A stretch of 64,000 bases of DNA from Provencibacterium sp. (GCA_022793895.1 JAAWDS010000010.1:62001-126000), one strand, 5' to 3'. Shown: positions 20,100 to 30,044, counted from the stretch's first letter. Translations and numbers: made by a program. The notes: generated from the sequence alone by a model not told the origin.

Positions 20100-21869
20100 T
20101 TACTTCAGGTTCGCCTTAAGGGTTTCGAGCTCGGCCTTCAGCTCTGCCGGCAGACGGTCGCCGAACTGCTTATAGAAGTCCTCGATGCCCGCGGCCTCTT
20201 CCTGCCATAGCGCCTTGTCCACATCCAACAGGCCCTTGACGGTATCAACCGTGATGTCGCTGAGGCCCTCGATGTTGATGTCCTCCGCCTTCGGCTCATA
20301 GCCGATAGCGGTTTCAACCGCATCCACCTTGCCCTCGCAGCGGTCGAGGATCCACATCAGGACGCGCATGTTGTCGCCGAAGCCCGGCCAGATGAAGTGG
20401 CCTTCGTCGTCGGTACGGAACCAGTTGACGTTGAAGATCTTCGGAGCCTTGTCGCCGAGCTTCTTGCCCATTTCGAGCCAGTGGCCGAAGTAGTCGCCCA
20501 TGTGGTAGCCGCAGAAGGGACGCATGGCCATGGGGTCGCGGCGGACAACGCCGACGGCGCCGGTCGCGGCGGCGGTGGTCTCGGAGGCCATAATCGAGCC
20601 TACGAATACGCCGTGCTGCCAGCTGCGGGACTGGTAGACCAGCGGAGCGGTCTTGGCGCGGCGGCCGCCAAAGACGATGGCGGAGATCGGAACGCCGAGC
20701 GGATCGTTGAACTTATCGCTGATGCAGGGGCAGTTCTTGGCCGGAGCGGTGAAACGGCTGTTGGGGTTGGCGCCCTTCTCGGAGGAGGTTTTGCCGTTCC
20801 AGGGGTTGCCCTTCCAGTCGATAGCGTTCTCAGGCGGATTCTTGTCGAGACCTTCCCACCAAACGGTGTTGTCGTCCAGGTTATGCGCAACGTTGGTGAA
20901 GATGGTGCCGCGCTTGGTGGTCGCCAGCGCGTTGGGGTTGGACTTGTCGTTGGTGCCGGGGGCAACGCCGAAGAAGCCGGCTTCGGGGTTGATAGCCCAG
21001 AGCCTGCCGTCCGTGCCGATGCGCATCCAGGCAATGTCGTCGCCGACCGTCCAAACCTTGTAGCCCTGCTTCTTGTAGACCTCCGGCGGGATGAGCATGG
21101 CCAGGTTGGTCTTGCCGCAGGCGGAGGGGAAGGCGGCCGCAATGTATTTAGTTTCGCCCGAAGGGGTCTCTACGCCGAGAATGAGCATGTGCTCGGCCAT
21201 CCAGCCCTCGTTCTTGCCCTGGTAGGAGGCGATGCGCAGCGCAAAGCACTTTTTGCCCAGCAGAACGTTCCCGCCGTAACCGGAGTTGATGCTCCAGATA
21301 GCGTTGTCTTCGGGGAAGTGAACGATATAGCGCTTCTCCTCGTCCACATCCGCCTTGGAGTGCAGGCCGCGCACAAAATCGTTGGACTCGTCGCCGAGCT
21401 GTTCGAGCGCGCACTTGCCCATGCGGGTCATGATGTCCATGTTGAGCACAACATAGATCGAGTCGGTCAGCTCAACGCCAACCTTCGAGAGCTTGGAGCC
21501 GATGGGGCCCATGCAGTAGGGGATGACGTACATGGTGCGGCCCTTCATAACGCCGTCGTACATCTTGGTGAGGCGATCATACATCACAACCGGATCTTCC
21601 CAGTTGTTGATGGGGCCCGCATCCTCTTTCTTGCGGGTGCAGATGAAGGTGCGGTGCTCTACGCGCGCCACATCGTTGACCGCCGTGCGGTGGAGGTAGC
21701 AGCCGGGGAGCTTCTCCTCGTTGAGCTTGATCATTTCGCCGGTCGAGCAGGCCTCGTCGCGCAGAGCCTGGAGCTGCTCCTCGCTTCCATCCAGCCAGAC
21801 TACTTTATCCGGCTTGCACAGCTTGATCATTTCGTCCACCCAGGACAATACATTCTGGTTTTTGGTCAT
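20100..21869 (-). CDS. pckG: Phosphoenolpyruvate carboxykinase (GTP)
   Basis: AAAFPSACGKTNLAML kinase loop; ANNWF-like NVNWFRTDDEGHFIWPGFGDNMRVL; GTP-type family sequence. Confidence 0.95.
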   Translation of the reverse strand: MTKNQNVLSWVDEMIKLCKPDKVVWLDGSEEQLQALRDEACSTGEMIKLNEEKLPGCYLHRTAVNDVARVEHRTFICTRKKEDAGPINNWEDPVVMYDRLTKMYDGVMKGRTMYVIPYCMGPIGSKLSKVGVELTDSIYVVLNMDIMTRMGKCALEQLGDESNDFVRGLHSKADVDEEKRYIVHFPEDNAIWSINSGYGGNVLLGKKCFALRIASYQGKNEGWMAEHMLILGVETPSGETKYIAAAFPSACGKTNLAMLIPPEVYKKQGYKVWTVGDDIAWMRIGTDGRLWAINPEAGFFGVAPGTNDKSNPNALATTKRGTIFTNVAHNLDDNTVWWEGLDKNPPENAIDWKGNPWNGKTSSEKGANPNSRFTAPAKNCPCISDKFNDPLGVPISAIVFGGRRAKTAPLVYQSRSWQHGVFVGSIMASETTAAATGAVGVVRRDPMAMRPFCGYHMGDYFGHWLEMGKKLGDKAPKIFNVNWFRTDDEGHFIWPGFGDNMRVLMWILDRCEGKVDAVETAIGYEPKAEDINIEGLSDITVDTVKGLLDVDKALWQEEAAGIEDFYKQFGDRLPAELKAELETLKANLK

Positions 21870-22168
21870 CTTGTGCCTCCCATTCCGCCGGACGCATCCG
21901 GCTGTATTCTTCCACCCTTACTGGGCGTGGTTTCAACCAGCGTGGGAGATCGAAAATTCCCACATCTACCATTATAGTCCGATTAGGCCGCCTTTTCAAG
22001 CGTTTCGTTAATTTTTGAGCAATTTAATGGAAAGTTCACACGGCGTCGTTTTCCGGGGAAATTTTCCGGTTTGGGCGGTTCCCAGCAAACCTTACCGGAT
22101 GGACGGGCTGCGCGCGCTGTGGTAAAATAAAAGACACGCAGCCTTATTTCATGAAGGGGGGCGGGCAG

Positions 22169-22774
22169 ATGGCGCTCAACACCGGAAGAAGGTTTGAGGA
22201 TGAGGTCTATGCCGTTGTGGAACGGCTGGTGAGCTCCCGTCAGTTTTTACTTTCAGAGCCCTATGTAAAAATCCGCAGGCGGGCGAAGTATTATTCCAGG
22301 GACAGGGAAGCGCCCATCGAGTGCGACATTGCCGTTGAGAAATATCTGAGGGATCCCGATGCGGAGAGCTGGCTGCATCCGGCCTTAATCGTCGTCATAG
22401 AATGTAAGGACTACCGGGGGCCGGTTCCGGTGGACGACGTGGAGGAATTTCACGCCAAGCTGCAACAGATCGGGGCGGACAACACCAAGGGGATTTTAAT
22501 TGCTCATGAGGGAGCCTTCCAAAAGAGCGCTTTGCGGTATGCGCAGTCCAAAGGAATCGGGCTGGCCAGAATATTACCGGACAGTCAGGTTCATTATATC
22601 CTAGAGTGCAGGGATCCCATTGGGTTCTATGGTCCCATGGCCGCCCAGCGGGTTATGGCGGAACGGATCCGGGCGCTGACCGGGGCGGATTATATTTCAG
22701 AGGACGGCGATCGCTTTTTCTCCCTGACCGGGGAAAGCAGCCTACCGGAGCTGGTGCGCAGCCGGCTCCGGTAG
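22169..22774 (+). CDS. Restriction-endonuclease-like (PD-(D/E)XK / Mrr-type) protein
   Basis: RFEDEVY...ECDIAVEKY...ALIVVIECKDY, consistent with the D-(X)n-ExK fold; KGILIAHEGAFQKSALRYAQSKGIGLARIL. Confidence 0.65.
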   Translation: MALNTGRRFEDEVYAVVERLVSSRQFLLSEPYVKIRRRAKYYSRDREAPIECDIAVEKYLRDPDAESWLHPALIVVIECKDYRGPVPVDDVEEFHAKLQQIGADNTKGILIAHEGAFQKSALRYAQSKGIGLARILPDSQVHYILECRDPIGFYGPMAAQRVMAERIRALTGADYISEDGDRFFSLTGESSLPELVRSRLR

Positions 22775-22834
22775 GCCGGGCCGTATCCTTTGATAGCGAC
22801 CGCCCTTAAAAGGAACGCGAAAGGAGCAGAACGA

Positions 22835-23824
22835 ATGTGTACGGCAGCAACCTATAGGACCAAGGACTTCTACTTCGGACGGACGCTGGACAATGAGCGG
22901 TCCTTCGGGGAAGAGGTGACGGTGACGCCGCGGAATTTCCCGCTGCATTTTATCGAAGCGATGGACCTTCCCGCTCATTATGCGCTGATCGGCATGGCCT
23001 GCGTGCTGGAAAACTACCCGCTGTATTACGACGCGGTCAATGAAAAGGGCCTGAGCATGGCGGGGCTCAACTTTGTGGGCAACGCCGTTTACCACAGCAG
23101 CAGGAAAGGCCGGGACAACATCGCGCAGTTTGAGCTTATCCCTTGGCTGTTGAGCCAGTGCGCCACCGTGGGGGAGGCGCGGCTGCTTTTGGAAAAGCTC
23201 AACCTGCTGGATACGCCGTTCAGCCCCGGCCTGCCGCCGGCGCAGCTGCATTGGCTGATTGCAGACCGGGAGTCTGCTATCACGGTGGAGCCGGTGGCGG
23301 AGGGGCTGAAAATTTATGAAAACCCGGTTGGGGTTCTGACCAACAACCCGCCCTTTGATATGCAGATGTTTGCGCTGAACAATTACCGGGCGCTCTCCGC
23401 GAAGCTCACCCCCGACACCTTTGCGCCGGGCCTTCCGCTGCGCGCCTATAGCCTTGGGCTGGGCGGGTTGGGGCTGCCGGGGGATCTCTCCTCTCAATCC
23501 CGTTTTGTGCGGGCGGTCTTTACCAAGCTGAACGCCGTTTCCGGCCAGGGTGAAACGGAAAGCGTCAGCCAGTTTTTCCACATTATGGGCGCGGTGGACC
23601 AGCCGCGGGGCTGTTCCGAGCTGGAAAACGGCGGATATGAGACCACCCTTTACACCTCCTGCTGCAACGCGGATAGGGGCGTCTACTATTACACCAGCTA
23701 CAGTAACCGCCAGATCACCGCCGTTGAGCTTCACCGGGAAAACCTGGAAGGCAGAACGCTGGCGCGCTATCCGCTCATTCTGGAGGAGCAAATCCGGGTG
23801 CAGAATGCAGAAGCGGGCGGCTGA
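22835..23824 (+). CDS. bsh: Choloylglycine hydrolase family protein, bile-salt-hydrolase-like
   Basis: MCTAATYRTKDFYFGRTLDNE (Ntn Cys2, Arg, Asp), GLSMAGLNF, VGVLTNNPPFDMQ, SSQSRFVRAVF. Confidence 0.88.
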   Translation: MCTAATYRTKDFYFGRTLDNERSFGEEVTVTPRNFPLHFIEAMDLPAHYALIGMACVLENYPLYYDAVNEKGLSMAGLNFVGNAVYHSSRKGRDNIAQFELIPWLLSQCATVGEARLLLEKLNLLDTPFSPGLPPAQLHWLIADRESAITVEPVAEGLKIYENPVGVLTNNPPFDMQMFALNNYRALSAKLTPDTFAPGLPLRAYSLGLGGLGLPGDLSSQSRFVRAVFTKLNAVSGQGETESVSQFFHIMGAVDQPRGCSELENGGYETTLYTSCCNADRGVYYYTSYSNRQITAVELHRENLEGRTLARYPLILEEQIRVQNAEAGG

Positions 23825-23908
23825 GGAGCCGGCTGATTCTGTTGGAAGGCTGTTCTTTCAGGGAAGGACGCCTTTCGTTCATAGCCCGTTTTTGAAGCGG
23901 CGCCATAA

Positions 23909-23957
23909 CCCGCGCCGCCCCGAATACCAGAGATTTTCGGGGCGGCGCGGGCCTTTT
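23909..23957 (+). terminator. Terminator after choloylglycine hydrolase gene
   Basis: CCGCGCCGCCCCGAA...TTCGGGGCGGCGCGGGCCTTTTT. Confidence 0.8.
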
Positions 23958-24030
23958 TCTGTCTTATTTTTTTAATCCCTCCGGCTGTGCAAAACCGGTG
24001 CGGGAAGAACCCTTTTCCGTTCTCCGGCGG

Positions 24031-25914
24031 CTACCGGTCAATCCGCTCTAAACCTTGGTGATCCAAAATAGCGGTGCTGCCGCCGCAGCGGATCTCCAGC
24101 CTTTCGGTGTTGAACTCCGCCGTGCAGTAAGGGTTGTCATAGCGCGGGTAGCCGTGCAGCGGGACCGGCTCCCCAGCGACGGTCAGCGGCTTCACCCATC
24201 CGAAGCGCATCTCTCCCTGGGAAGGGGACTGGTATTGGAAAGAGAGGGTGTCGCCCGTCAGCGCTTCGGCGCTAAAACGGGAACAGAAATCCTGAAAGCT
24301 GCCGTTCTGCGCCTTGGAACCCAGCTCCGTTACCCAGACGTTCGCATGCCCCGGTGCCATGTAATCAAACGGCTGCCGGACCTCGATATCGGGGAACACG
24401 CTGGAAAAAGCCTCGCCGGCCGGCTTCCAGCGCGCGGGCAGCAGCGAACGCAGGGCAATATAGGCGTCGCCCTTGCGGCCGAATACCCAGCCGTCCCGCT
24501 CCATCGTTTCATCAAACTGGTCGCGCGGGAAGTAGGCGTGGCTATAAAGATAGTCCACAAAATCCGGTTCGATCCGGTAGATGCACAGCAGAACGTTTTC
24601 ATGCGCCGCCGCGCGGGGCAGGTTGAGGTTGCCGGCGAGCTGGTTGGGCCGGGCGGTGTAATCGTCCGATGCCGGGCTGGTGGTAAAGACCTGAACCCCG
24701 CCGCCCAGATGGGCCGCCCAGGGATGCTGCTGATAGCCCATGCGCCCCTTGCGGAAATCCTGGGCGCAGCTGAGCAGGTAATCCGGCGTTTTGTAGGTAT
24801 AGATGTTGACCTCGGTCATCGCCGTGTAATCCGGCGTGCCCTCCGGGCAGGGGAGGCCCGCCTCGTCGCTGCGGTCATAGCGTTCCTTGTAGGCGCGCAC
24901 CCGGTTTACCATCCAGTTCCAATAGGGGTAGACCTTGAGCGAGTTCTCTATCACAAGGCGATCGGAGTAGGCTTGAATGCCCCAGAACAGCATAATGTTA
25001 TCAAAATCAGCGGGATCAACGCCGTAGTATTTCGCGTCCGCCACATCGATGCTCATCCGCTCCCGGTTGATCATGACGGCCGGTTTATCCAGCGCCGCCT
25101 TGCGGATCGCCTCCGGGAGCCGGTAGTCATAGAGAGCGAGCAGCGCCGCCGCGTCGGAGAACTGATCGCCGCAGCCCTCGCCCCAGTAGAGCGCGCAGAC
25201 GGGGGAGACGCCCTGCCCCTTCGGAGAAACGAGCGACGGCGCATAGATCCGGCCGTGGGTGCCGCACAAGAAGCCGTCCTGTGCGTTGACGGCGACGTCA
25301 AACATCAGCATGTCAACGAGCATGAGGCAGCGCAGGCGGATATCCTCCTCATCCGCGCAATAGGCCAGCCCCAAAAGCGCCTCGATGTCCTCGCAGTAAT
25401 AGCCGTCGGTCAGCCATTCCGAGAAGCCGAAGCGGGTCCGCCAATCGATCCAGCGCCGGATATAGGCGAGGGCGTGCTCCTTATGCCAGGCGCCGGTTTC
25501 CCCGTTGGAGGAGAACACCCGATCGGGGAGGAGCTGGCCAACCAGATATTCCGCGCTGTGGAAAAGGATCTGATGGTTTTCGGTAAAGAAACAGGCGTGT
25601 ACCTCGCCGGGCTCATCCAGCCAGTATTTGAAGCCGGCGAGGCTTTCTTCGATCTTTTGAGCATAGCCCTCCGGCAGCAAGGAACGGTGCCGGCGCAGCA
25701 TGAGCTGGAGCGCGGGAATGTAGAAGTCGGCGCAGTCGTTGCGCGCATCTACCCATTGGAGCGTAGCGTCCAGGCATTCGGTGTTCAGCGCAGGCGCGCT
25801 CTCGCCGCGGGCCATGAGCTCCAGCTTGACGAGCTCTTGAAAAGGGCTCCCCTTCAGCCGGCGATCCTTCACGGGCAAACGGACAGATTGACGCAGATAT
25901 TCCAAGTTGGTCAT
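24031..25914 (-). CDS. Uncharacterised 627-aa protein, possibly (alpha/alpha) toroid carbohydrate-active enzyme (heparinase/lyase-like)
   Basis: Aromatic-rich helical N-terminal half, C-terminal beta-rich segment; divergent from a carbohydrate ABC transporter. Family assignment is by gestalt only. Confidence 0.45.
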   Translation of the reverse strand: MTNLEYLRQSVRLPVKDRRLKGSPFQELVKLELMARGESAPALNTECLDATLQWVDARNDCADFYIPALQLMLRRHRSLLPEGYAQKIEESLAGFKYWLDEPGEVHACFFTENHQILFHSAEYLVGQLLPDRVFSSNGETGAWHKEHALAYIRRWIDWRTRFGFSEWLTDGYYCEDIEALLGLAYCADEEDIRLRCLMLVDMLMFDVAVNAQDGFLCGTHGRIYAPSLVSPKGQGVSPVCALYWGEGCGDQFSDAAALLALYDYRLPEAIRKAALDKPAVMINRERMSIDVADAKYYGVDPADFDNIMLFWGIQAYSDRLVIENSLKVYPYWNWMVNRVRAYKERYDRSDEAGLPCPEGTPDYTAMTEVNIYTYKTPDYLLSCAQDFRKGRMGYQQHPWAAHLGGGVQVFTTSPASDDYTARPNQLAGNLNLPRAAAHENVLLCIYRIEPDFVDYLYSHAYFPRDQFDETMERDGWVFGRKGDAYIALRSLLPARWKPAGEAFSSVFPDIEVRQPFDYMAPGHANVWVTELGSKAQNGSFQDFCSRFSAEALTGDTLSFQYQSPSQGEMRFGWVKPLTVAGEPVPLHGYPRYDNPYCTAEFNTERLEIRCGGSTAILDHQGLERIDR

Positions 25915-26191
25915 TTGAAATCTTCCTTCCTAAATAGGTGATGATTTTGGAATATCCGGTGTTGTGTGCAGCAGAAAATGTTCGGAAGCCTGCCGCTTTT
26001 CAAAAATAACATAAATCCCCTTCATTGCATCCCTTATATTAACAAAAACGCCGGTAAAATACAAGGCTTCCGGCAGCAGAATTTTTCGGCCCGGCATTCT
26101 ATCCATTCCTCTTAAAAAAGACATATCTCCTAAAAATATAAAGCAAAATTCGTGTGTTCATACATATATACCGATAAAATTTAAATATCTC

Positions 26192-26220
26192 TTGTGTTTT
26201 TTTGTCCTTTGTACTATAAT
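26192..26220 (+). promoter_or_regulatory. Promoter TTGTGT-N17-TATAAT upstream of structured leader
   Basis: 17-nt spacing, perfect -10. Confidence 0.6.
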
Positions 26221-26273
26221 GCACTTGCAAGAGAGCGGGTGGCCGTCCGTTTCATCCGTTTGAAGCATAAATC

Positions 26274-26313
26274 GTCCGGTGTTGTTAAAACTATAGGTTT
26301 AACAACACCGGAC
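26274..26313 (+). repeat. Perfect 16-bp inverted repeat
   Basis: GTCCGGTGTTGTTAAA-ACTATAGG-TTTAACAACACCGGAC. Confidence 0.9.
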
Positions 26314-26351
26314 TATCTGCAATTAGGGGATTTAACGGGTTAAAATATTGT

Positions 26352-26381
26352 GCAGCTTGCAAAGTGCAAGCTGCTTTTTTT
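26352..26381 (+). terminator. Intrinsic terminator within leader upstream of ABC permease genes
   Basis: GCAGCTTGCA-AAG-TGCAAGCTGC-TTTTTTT. Confidence 0.85.
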
Positions 26382-26441
26382 GTACATATATACAAGCCAT
26401 AGATTATTATCGAAACCTATAAATAGGAGGAATGCGTTGAT

Positions 26442-27383
26442 ATGATTGCGGAAGCCCGTGCGGGCAACAAGCTCAAAAAGAAGGGGGTTTTTTACTATCT
26501 CAAAAGGGATTTTGAACTCTATCTGCTTCTGCTTCTGCCCGTTGTTTATTATGTGGTGTTTAAGTATGTACCCATGTACGGCGTAACCATTGCCTTCAAG
26601 GATTACAACATGTTCAAGGGGATCTTAGCCAGCGACTGGGTGGGGCTGGATGTCTTTAAAGAAATTTTCCAAATGAAAAATTTCTACACGGTTGTCCGCA
26701 ATACCTTCTTAATCAACGGCTTCGACCTGCTGCTCGGCTTCCCTGCGCCGGTTCTGCTGGCGATTCTCCTCAATGAAATCCGCAGCGTTCATTTCAAAAA
26801 AATTTCCCAAACGGTGCTCTACCTTCCCCATTTCCTTTCCTGGGTCATCATCGGCGGCATTGCCTACCAGATTTTTGCCACGCAGTCGGGCATGATCAAC
26901 ACCACCCTGCGGCAGATGGGCTTTGAATCCATCCCCTTTTTGACCGAGAAATGGCACTGGCTCTTTACCTATGTAGGGATTGGCATCTGGCAGAGCATGG
27001 GCTGGGGAACGATCATCTATCTGGCGGCGATCACAGGCATCAACAGCGAGCTTTATGAGGCGGCGGAGGTGGATGGCGCGAGCCGCCTGCAAAAAATCTG
27101 GCACATCACCATCCCCGGCATTATGTCCACCATTGTGATCATGTTGATCCTGCGCATGGGGCAGATCATTACCATCGGCTTTGACCGGCCCTATGTTCTC
27201 GGGAACCCGCTGGTTACAGATTTTTCGGAGGTTATCAGTACCTTTACCTACCACTATGGCTTGAAAGCCGCCCGGTATTCGCTGGCGACCGCCGTGGGGC
27301 TGTTCCAGTCGGTGATCGGCATTATCTTCTTAACGAGCACCAACGCGATCGCCAAGAAGTGCGGTGAAACCGGAATCTGGTAA
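26442..27383 (+). CDS. Carbohydrate ABC transporter permease (LplB family)
   Basis: DFELYLLLLLPVVYYVVFKYVPMYGVTIAFKDY; EAAEVDGASRLQKIWHITIPGI EAA loop. Confidence 0.92.
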   Translation: MIAEARAGNKLKKKGVFYYLKRDFELYLLLLLPVVYYVVFKYVPMYGVTIAFKDYNMFKGILASDWVGLDVFKEIFQMKNFYTVVRNTFLINGFDLLLGFPAPVLLAILLNEIRSVHFKKISQTVLYLPHFLSWVIIGGIAYQIFATQSGMINTTLRQMGFESIPFLTEKWHWLFTYVGIGIWQSMGWGTIIYLAAITGINSELYEAAEVDGASRLQKIWHITIPGIMSTIVIMLILRMGQIITIGFDRPYVLGNPLVTDFSEVISTFTYHYGLKAARYSLATAVGLFQSVIGIIFLTSTNAIAKKCGETGIW

Positions 27384-27415
27384 AACAGCTATCCCTTAAA
27401 GGAGATGAGAAGGAT

Positions 27416-28294
27416 TTGCACGCTTTAAAAAAGGTTTCCGCGGGAACGGTTTTCATCTATGCGCTGGTAACGGTAATTGTGCTGGTTTGCTTGTTTCCGT
27501 TCCTGCACATCTTCGCCATGTCTTTCAGCTCCAATCATGCGATTATGTCCAACCTGGTTGGAATCTGGCCGGTGGAATTCAGCCTGAACGCCTATCAGGT
27601 GGTATTCCGGGATAACACCATGATCCATTCGCTGCTTTATACCATCCTGATGACGGTGACGTACACGGCGATTTCGGTTCTGCTGACGATTTTTACCGCC
27701 TATCCGCTGAGCAAGAAGGAGCTGAAGGGCCGGAACGTGCTGCTGGCGTTCTTTATTTTCACCATGTATTTCTCAGGCGGCATGATACCGGACTATCTGC
27801 TTGTGCGCAACCTTGGGCTGATCAACAGCGTTTGGGCGCTGATTCTGCCGGGGGCTATCAGCACCTACAACATGATTATCATGAAGACCTTTTTCGGCAG
27901 CATCCCGGACAGCATCAAGGAATCGGCGCGGCTGGACGGCTGTTCGGAGATCCGGCTGCTGTTCACCATCGTCCTCCCGCTTTCGACCGCCTCGATTGCA
28001 ACCATCAGCCTGTTCTATGCGGTCGGAAAATGGAACGCCTTCCAGGACGCCCTGTTTTACATCTCGGACCAGGCCCTCTATCCGTTGCAGCTCAAGCTCT
28101 ATAACATTGTTTTTAACAGCATGAGCGTTGAGATTACCGCGCAGGAGGGGATGACGGACGTTTTCAGCAACATAACCGCAGAGAGCCTCAAGGCGGCCTG
28201 CATTATGTTCGCCACCCTTCCCATCATCCTGGTTTATCCCTGGCTGCAAAAGTATTTCATTCATGGCGTCATGATCGGAGCCGTGAAGGAATAA
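27416..28294 (+). CDS. Carbohydrate ABC transporter permease (YtcP/UgpE-type)
   Basis: KESARLDGCSEIRLLFTIVLPLSTASIATISLFYAVGKWN; likely TTG start. Confidence 0.9.
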   Translation: MHALKKVSAGTVFIYALVTVIVLVCLFPFLHIFAMSFSSNHAIMSNLVGIWPVEFSLNAYQVVFRDNTMIHSLLYTILMTVTYTAISVLLTIFTAYPLSKKELKGRNVLLAFFIFTMYFSGGMIPDYLLVRNLGLINSVWALILPGAISTYNMIIMKTFFGSIPDSIKESARLDGCSEIRLLFTIVLPLSTASIATISLFYAVGKWNAFQDALFYISDQALYPLQLKLYNIVFNSMSVEITAQEGMTDVFSNITAESLKAACIMFATLPIILVYPWLQKYFIHGVMIGAVKE

Positions 28295-28356
28295 CCCCAT
28301 TTTGTGATTCGTGGAAGAGATCCATGATGATACTTGAAGCAAAAGGAGAGAGATTC

Positions 28357-30018
28357 ATGAAAAAGACCAGAATGCCGGCCGTTCTGCTTGCGGCAGCCCT
28401 GCTGTTCAGCGCCTGCCAGAGCGGGGGCCCGTCCGCATCCTCCAACGCAGCCCCCTCCAGCAGCGCGCCGGCTTCCAGCGCACCCGCCTCTTCCAGCGCG
28501 GCGGAGTCCAGCTCCCAACCGGACGAATCCGGTGCTCCCACACTGGAAGGGGAGCACGAGCTGACGGTTGAGATCTTTGAGCGCGGCGTCGCCGGACAGC
28601 TCCCGGCCGACAAGAGCTTCCACACCGATTGGATCCGGGAGAACTTTGCCAAAGAGCATCCCAATATCAAGCTCAATTACATGCCTGTTCCCCGTGCGCA
28701 GGAGCTGGAAAAGCTGAATATCCTTATGGCCTCCAAGGAAGCGCCGGATATCTGCGTGCTCTACAACACCGAAACGCTTTACAGCTATGTTGATCAGGGC
28801 GGCGTTGCCGAGCTGGGCGAGGCGATTGAAAAATATGGCCCGAACCTTCAGGCCTATCTGGGCGATTCGATGGAATACGGCATCTTTAACGGTAAGCAAT
28901 ATGCCCTTTCCGCCAAGCGCGTGAACCAGGCGAAGCATGGCTCCTACATCCGGAAGGATTGGCTGGATAAGCTGGGGCTCTCGGTTCCCGCCAACATGGA
29001 GGAGTTCCATGAAGCGCTGCTCGCTTTTAAAGAGAAGGATCCCGGCGGATTGGGCAGCGAAACCATCCCCTTCGCCATGAACGCCGATTTCTCCGAATCG
29101 ACCTGGCCGATCTCGCCCATCCTGGATTCCTTCACCGAAGAGATGAGCGACGAAGATTTCTATTGCCTGCCCCGGTATATGTGGCCCGGCGTGAAAGAGG
29201 GCGTCCGCTTTGTGAACCAGCTGTTCAATGAGGGGCTTATCAACGTGGACTTCCCGTTGGACAACGATAAGGCGGTCTATAAAGAGTTGATCGCGCAGGG
29301 GAAGGTGGGCGCCTTCATTAACAATACCGCTTTCCCTCTGGGCAACGGTACCGACGCGGCGATCACCAACCTACAAAAGAACGTCCCCGGCGCGGAGCTG
29401 ATCCCGATGGATCCATTTATCAACGAAGCGCGCGGCGGAAAGACCTGGAAGCAGGTTTATGACCCGACGGGCATCTACATCTTTGTCCCCAGCTTTTCTA
29501 AGAGCGTGGATGCCGCGGTCGTTTATCTCGATTGGATTACGCGCAGCGATAACCTGTTCTTCCTCCACAACGGCGTTGAGGGCGAGCACTATGAAATGAA
29601 GGACGGCATTCCGGTTCCGCTCGTCGTGCCGGATGATAACCCCCGCAAGATGTCCCCCGCTACCATAGATGTTACCCTGACCACCAACGGGCAGGATCTG
29701 GGAGATCCGGAGCTGAACCGGAAGCTGTTCAGCCTTTCCTACACCGATCCGGCGCAGCAAGCGCTTTATGAGCAGGAATATGTGCTTTCCACCAAGGATG
29801 GCTACCTGCTGCCGCGCTTTGACCGCCCGATCCAGTCGCAGCTTAAATACAACAGCGTTTTGAAGAATTTTGAAACCGAGATCCTGGTCAAGTCGGTGAC
29901 GGCTCCTGCCGATCAGTTTGACGCCACCTTTGACGGGCTCATCCAGGAATACCTGACGCTGGGCGCGCAGGAGGTCATTGACGAAAAGCGCGTCGCCTAC
30001 CAGGAAATGAAGGGCTGA
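28357..30018 (+). CDS. Extracellular solute-binding lipoprotein (LipO-like)
   Basis: MKKTRMPAVLLAAALLFSACQSGG lipobox plus Ser/Ala-rich linker. Confidence 0.92.
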   Translation: MKKTRMPAVLLAAALLFSACQSGGPSASSNAAPSSSAPASSAPASSSAAESSSQPDESGAPTLEGEHELTVEIFERGVAGQLPADKSFHTDWIRENFAKEHPNIKLNYMPVPRAQELEKLNILMASKEAPDICVLYNTETLYSYVDQGGVAELGEAIEKYGPNLQAYLGDSMEYGIFNGKQYALSAKRVNQAKHGSYIRKDWLDKLGLSVPANMEEFHEALLAFKEKDPGGLGSETIPFAMNADFSESTWPISPILDSFTEEMSDEDFYCLPRYMWPGVKEGVRFVNQLFNEGLINVDFPLDNDKAVYKELIAQGKVGAFINNTAFPLGNGTDAAITNLQKNVPGAELIPMDPFINEARGGKTWKQVYDPTGIYIFVPSFSKSVDAAVVYLDWITRSDNLFFLHNGVEGEHYEMKDGIPVPLVVPDDNPRKMSPATIDVTLTTNGQDLGDPELNRKLFSLSYTDPAQQALYEQEYVLSTKDGYLLPRFDRPIQSQLKYNSVLKNFETEILVKSVTAPADQFDATFDGLIQEYLTLGAQEVIDEKRVAYQEMKG

Positions 30019-30044
30019 ACCCTCTAAAAATTGGATAGTCCTCC

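Noticed and set aside
24055-25941. 628-aa plus-strand ORF opposite the 627-aa minus-strand protein
   Set aside because: Both strands are open. The minus-strand product has normal composition (aromatics, varied residues) and the upstream region fits it; the plus-strand product is Ala/Gly/Arg/His-rich without motifs.
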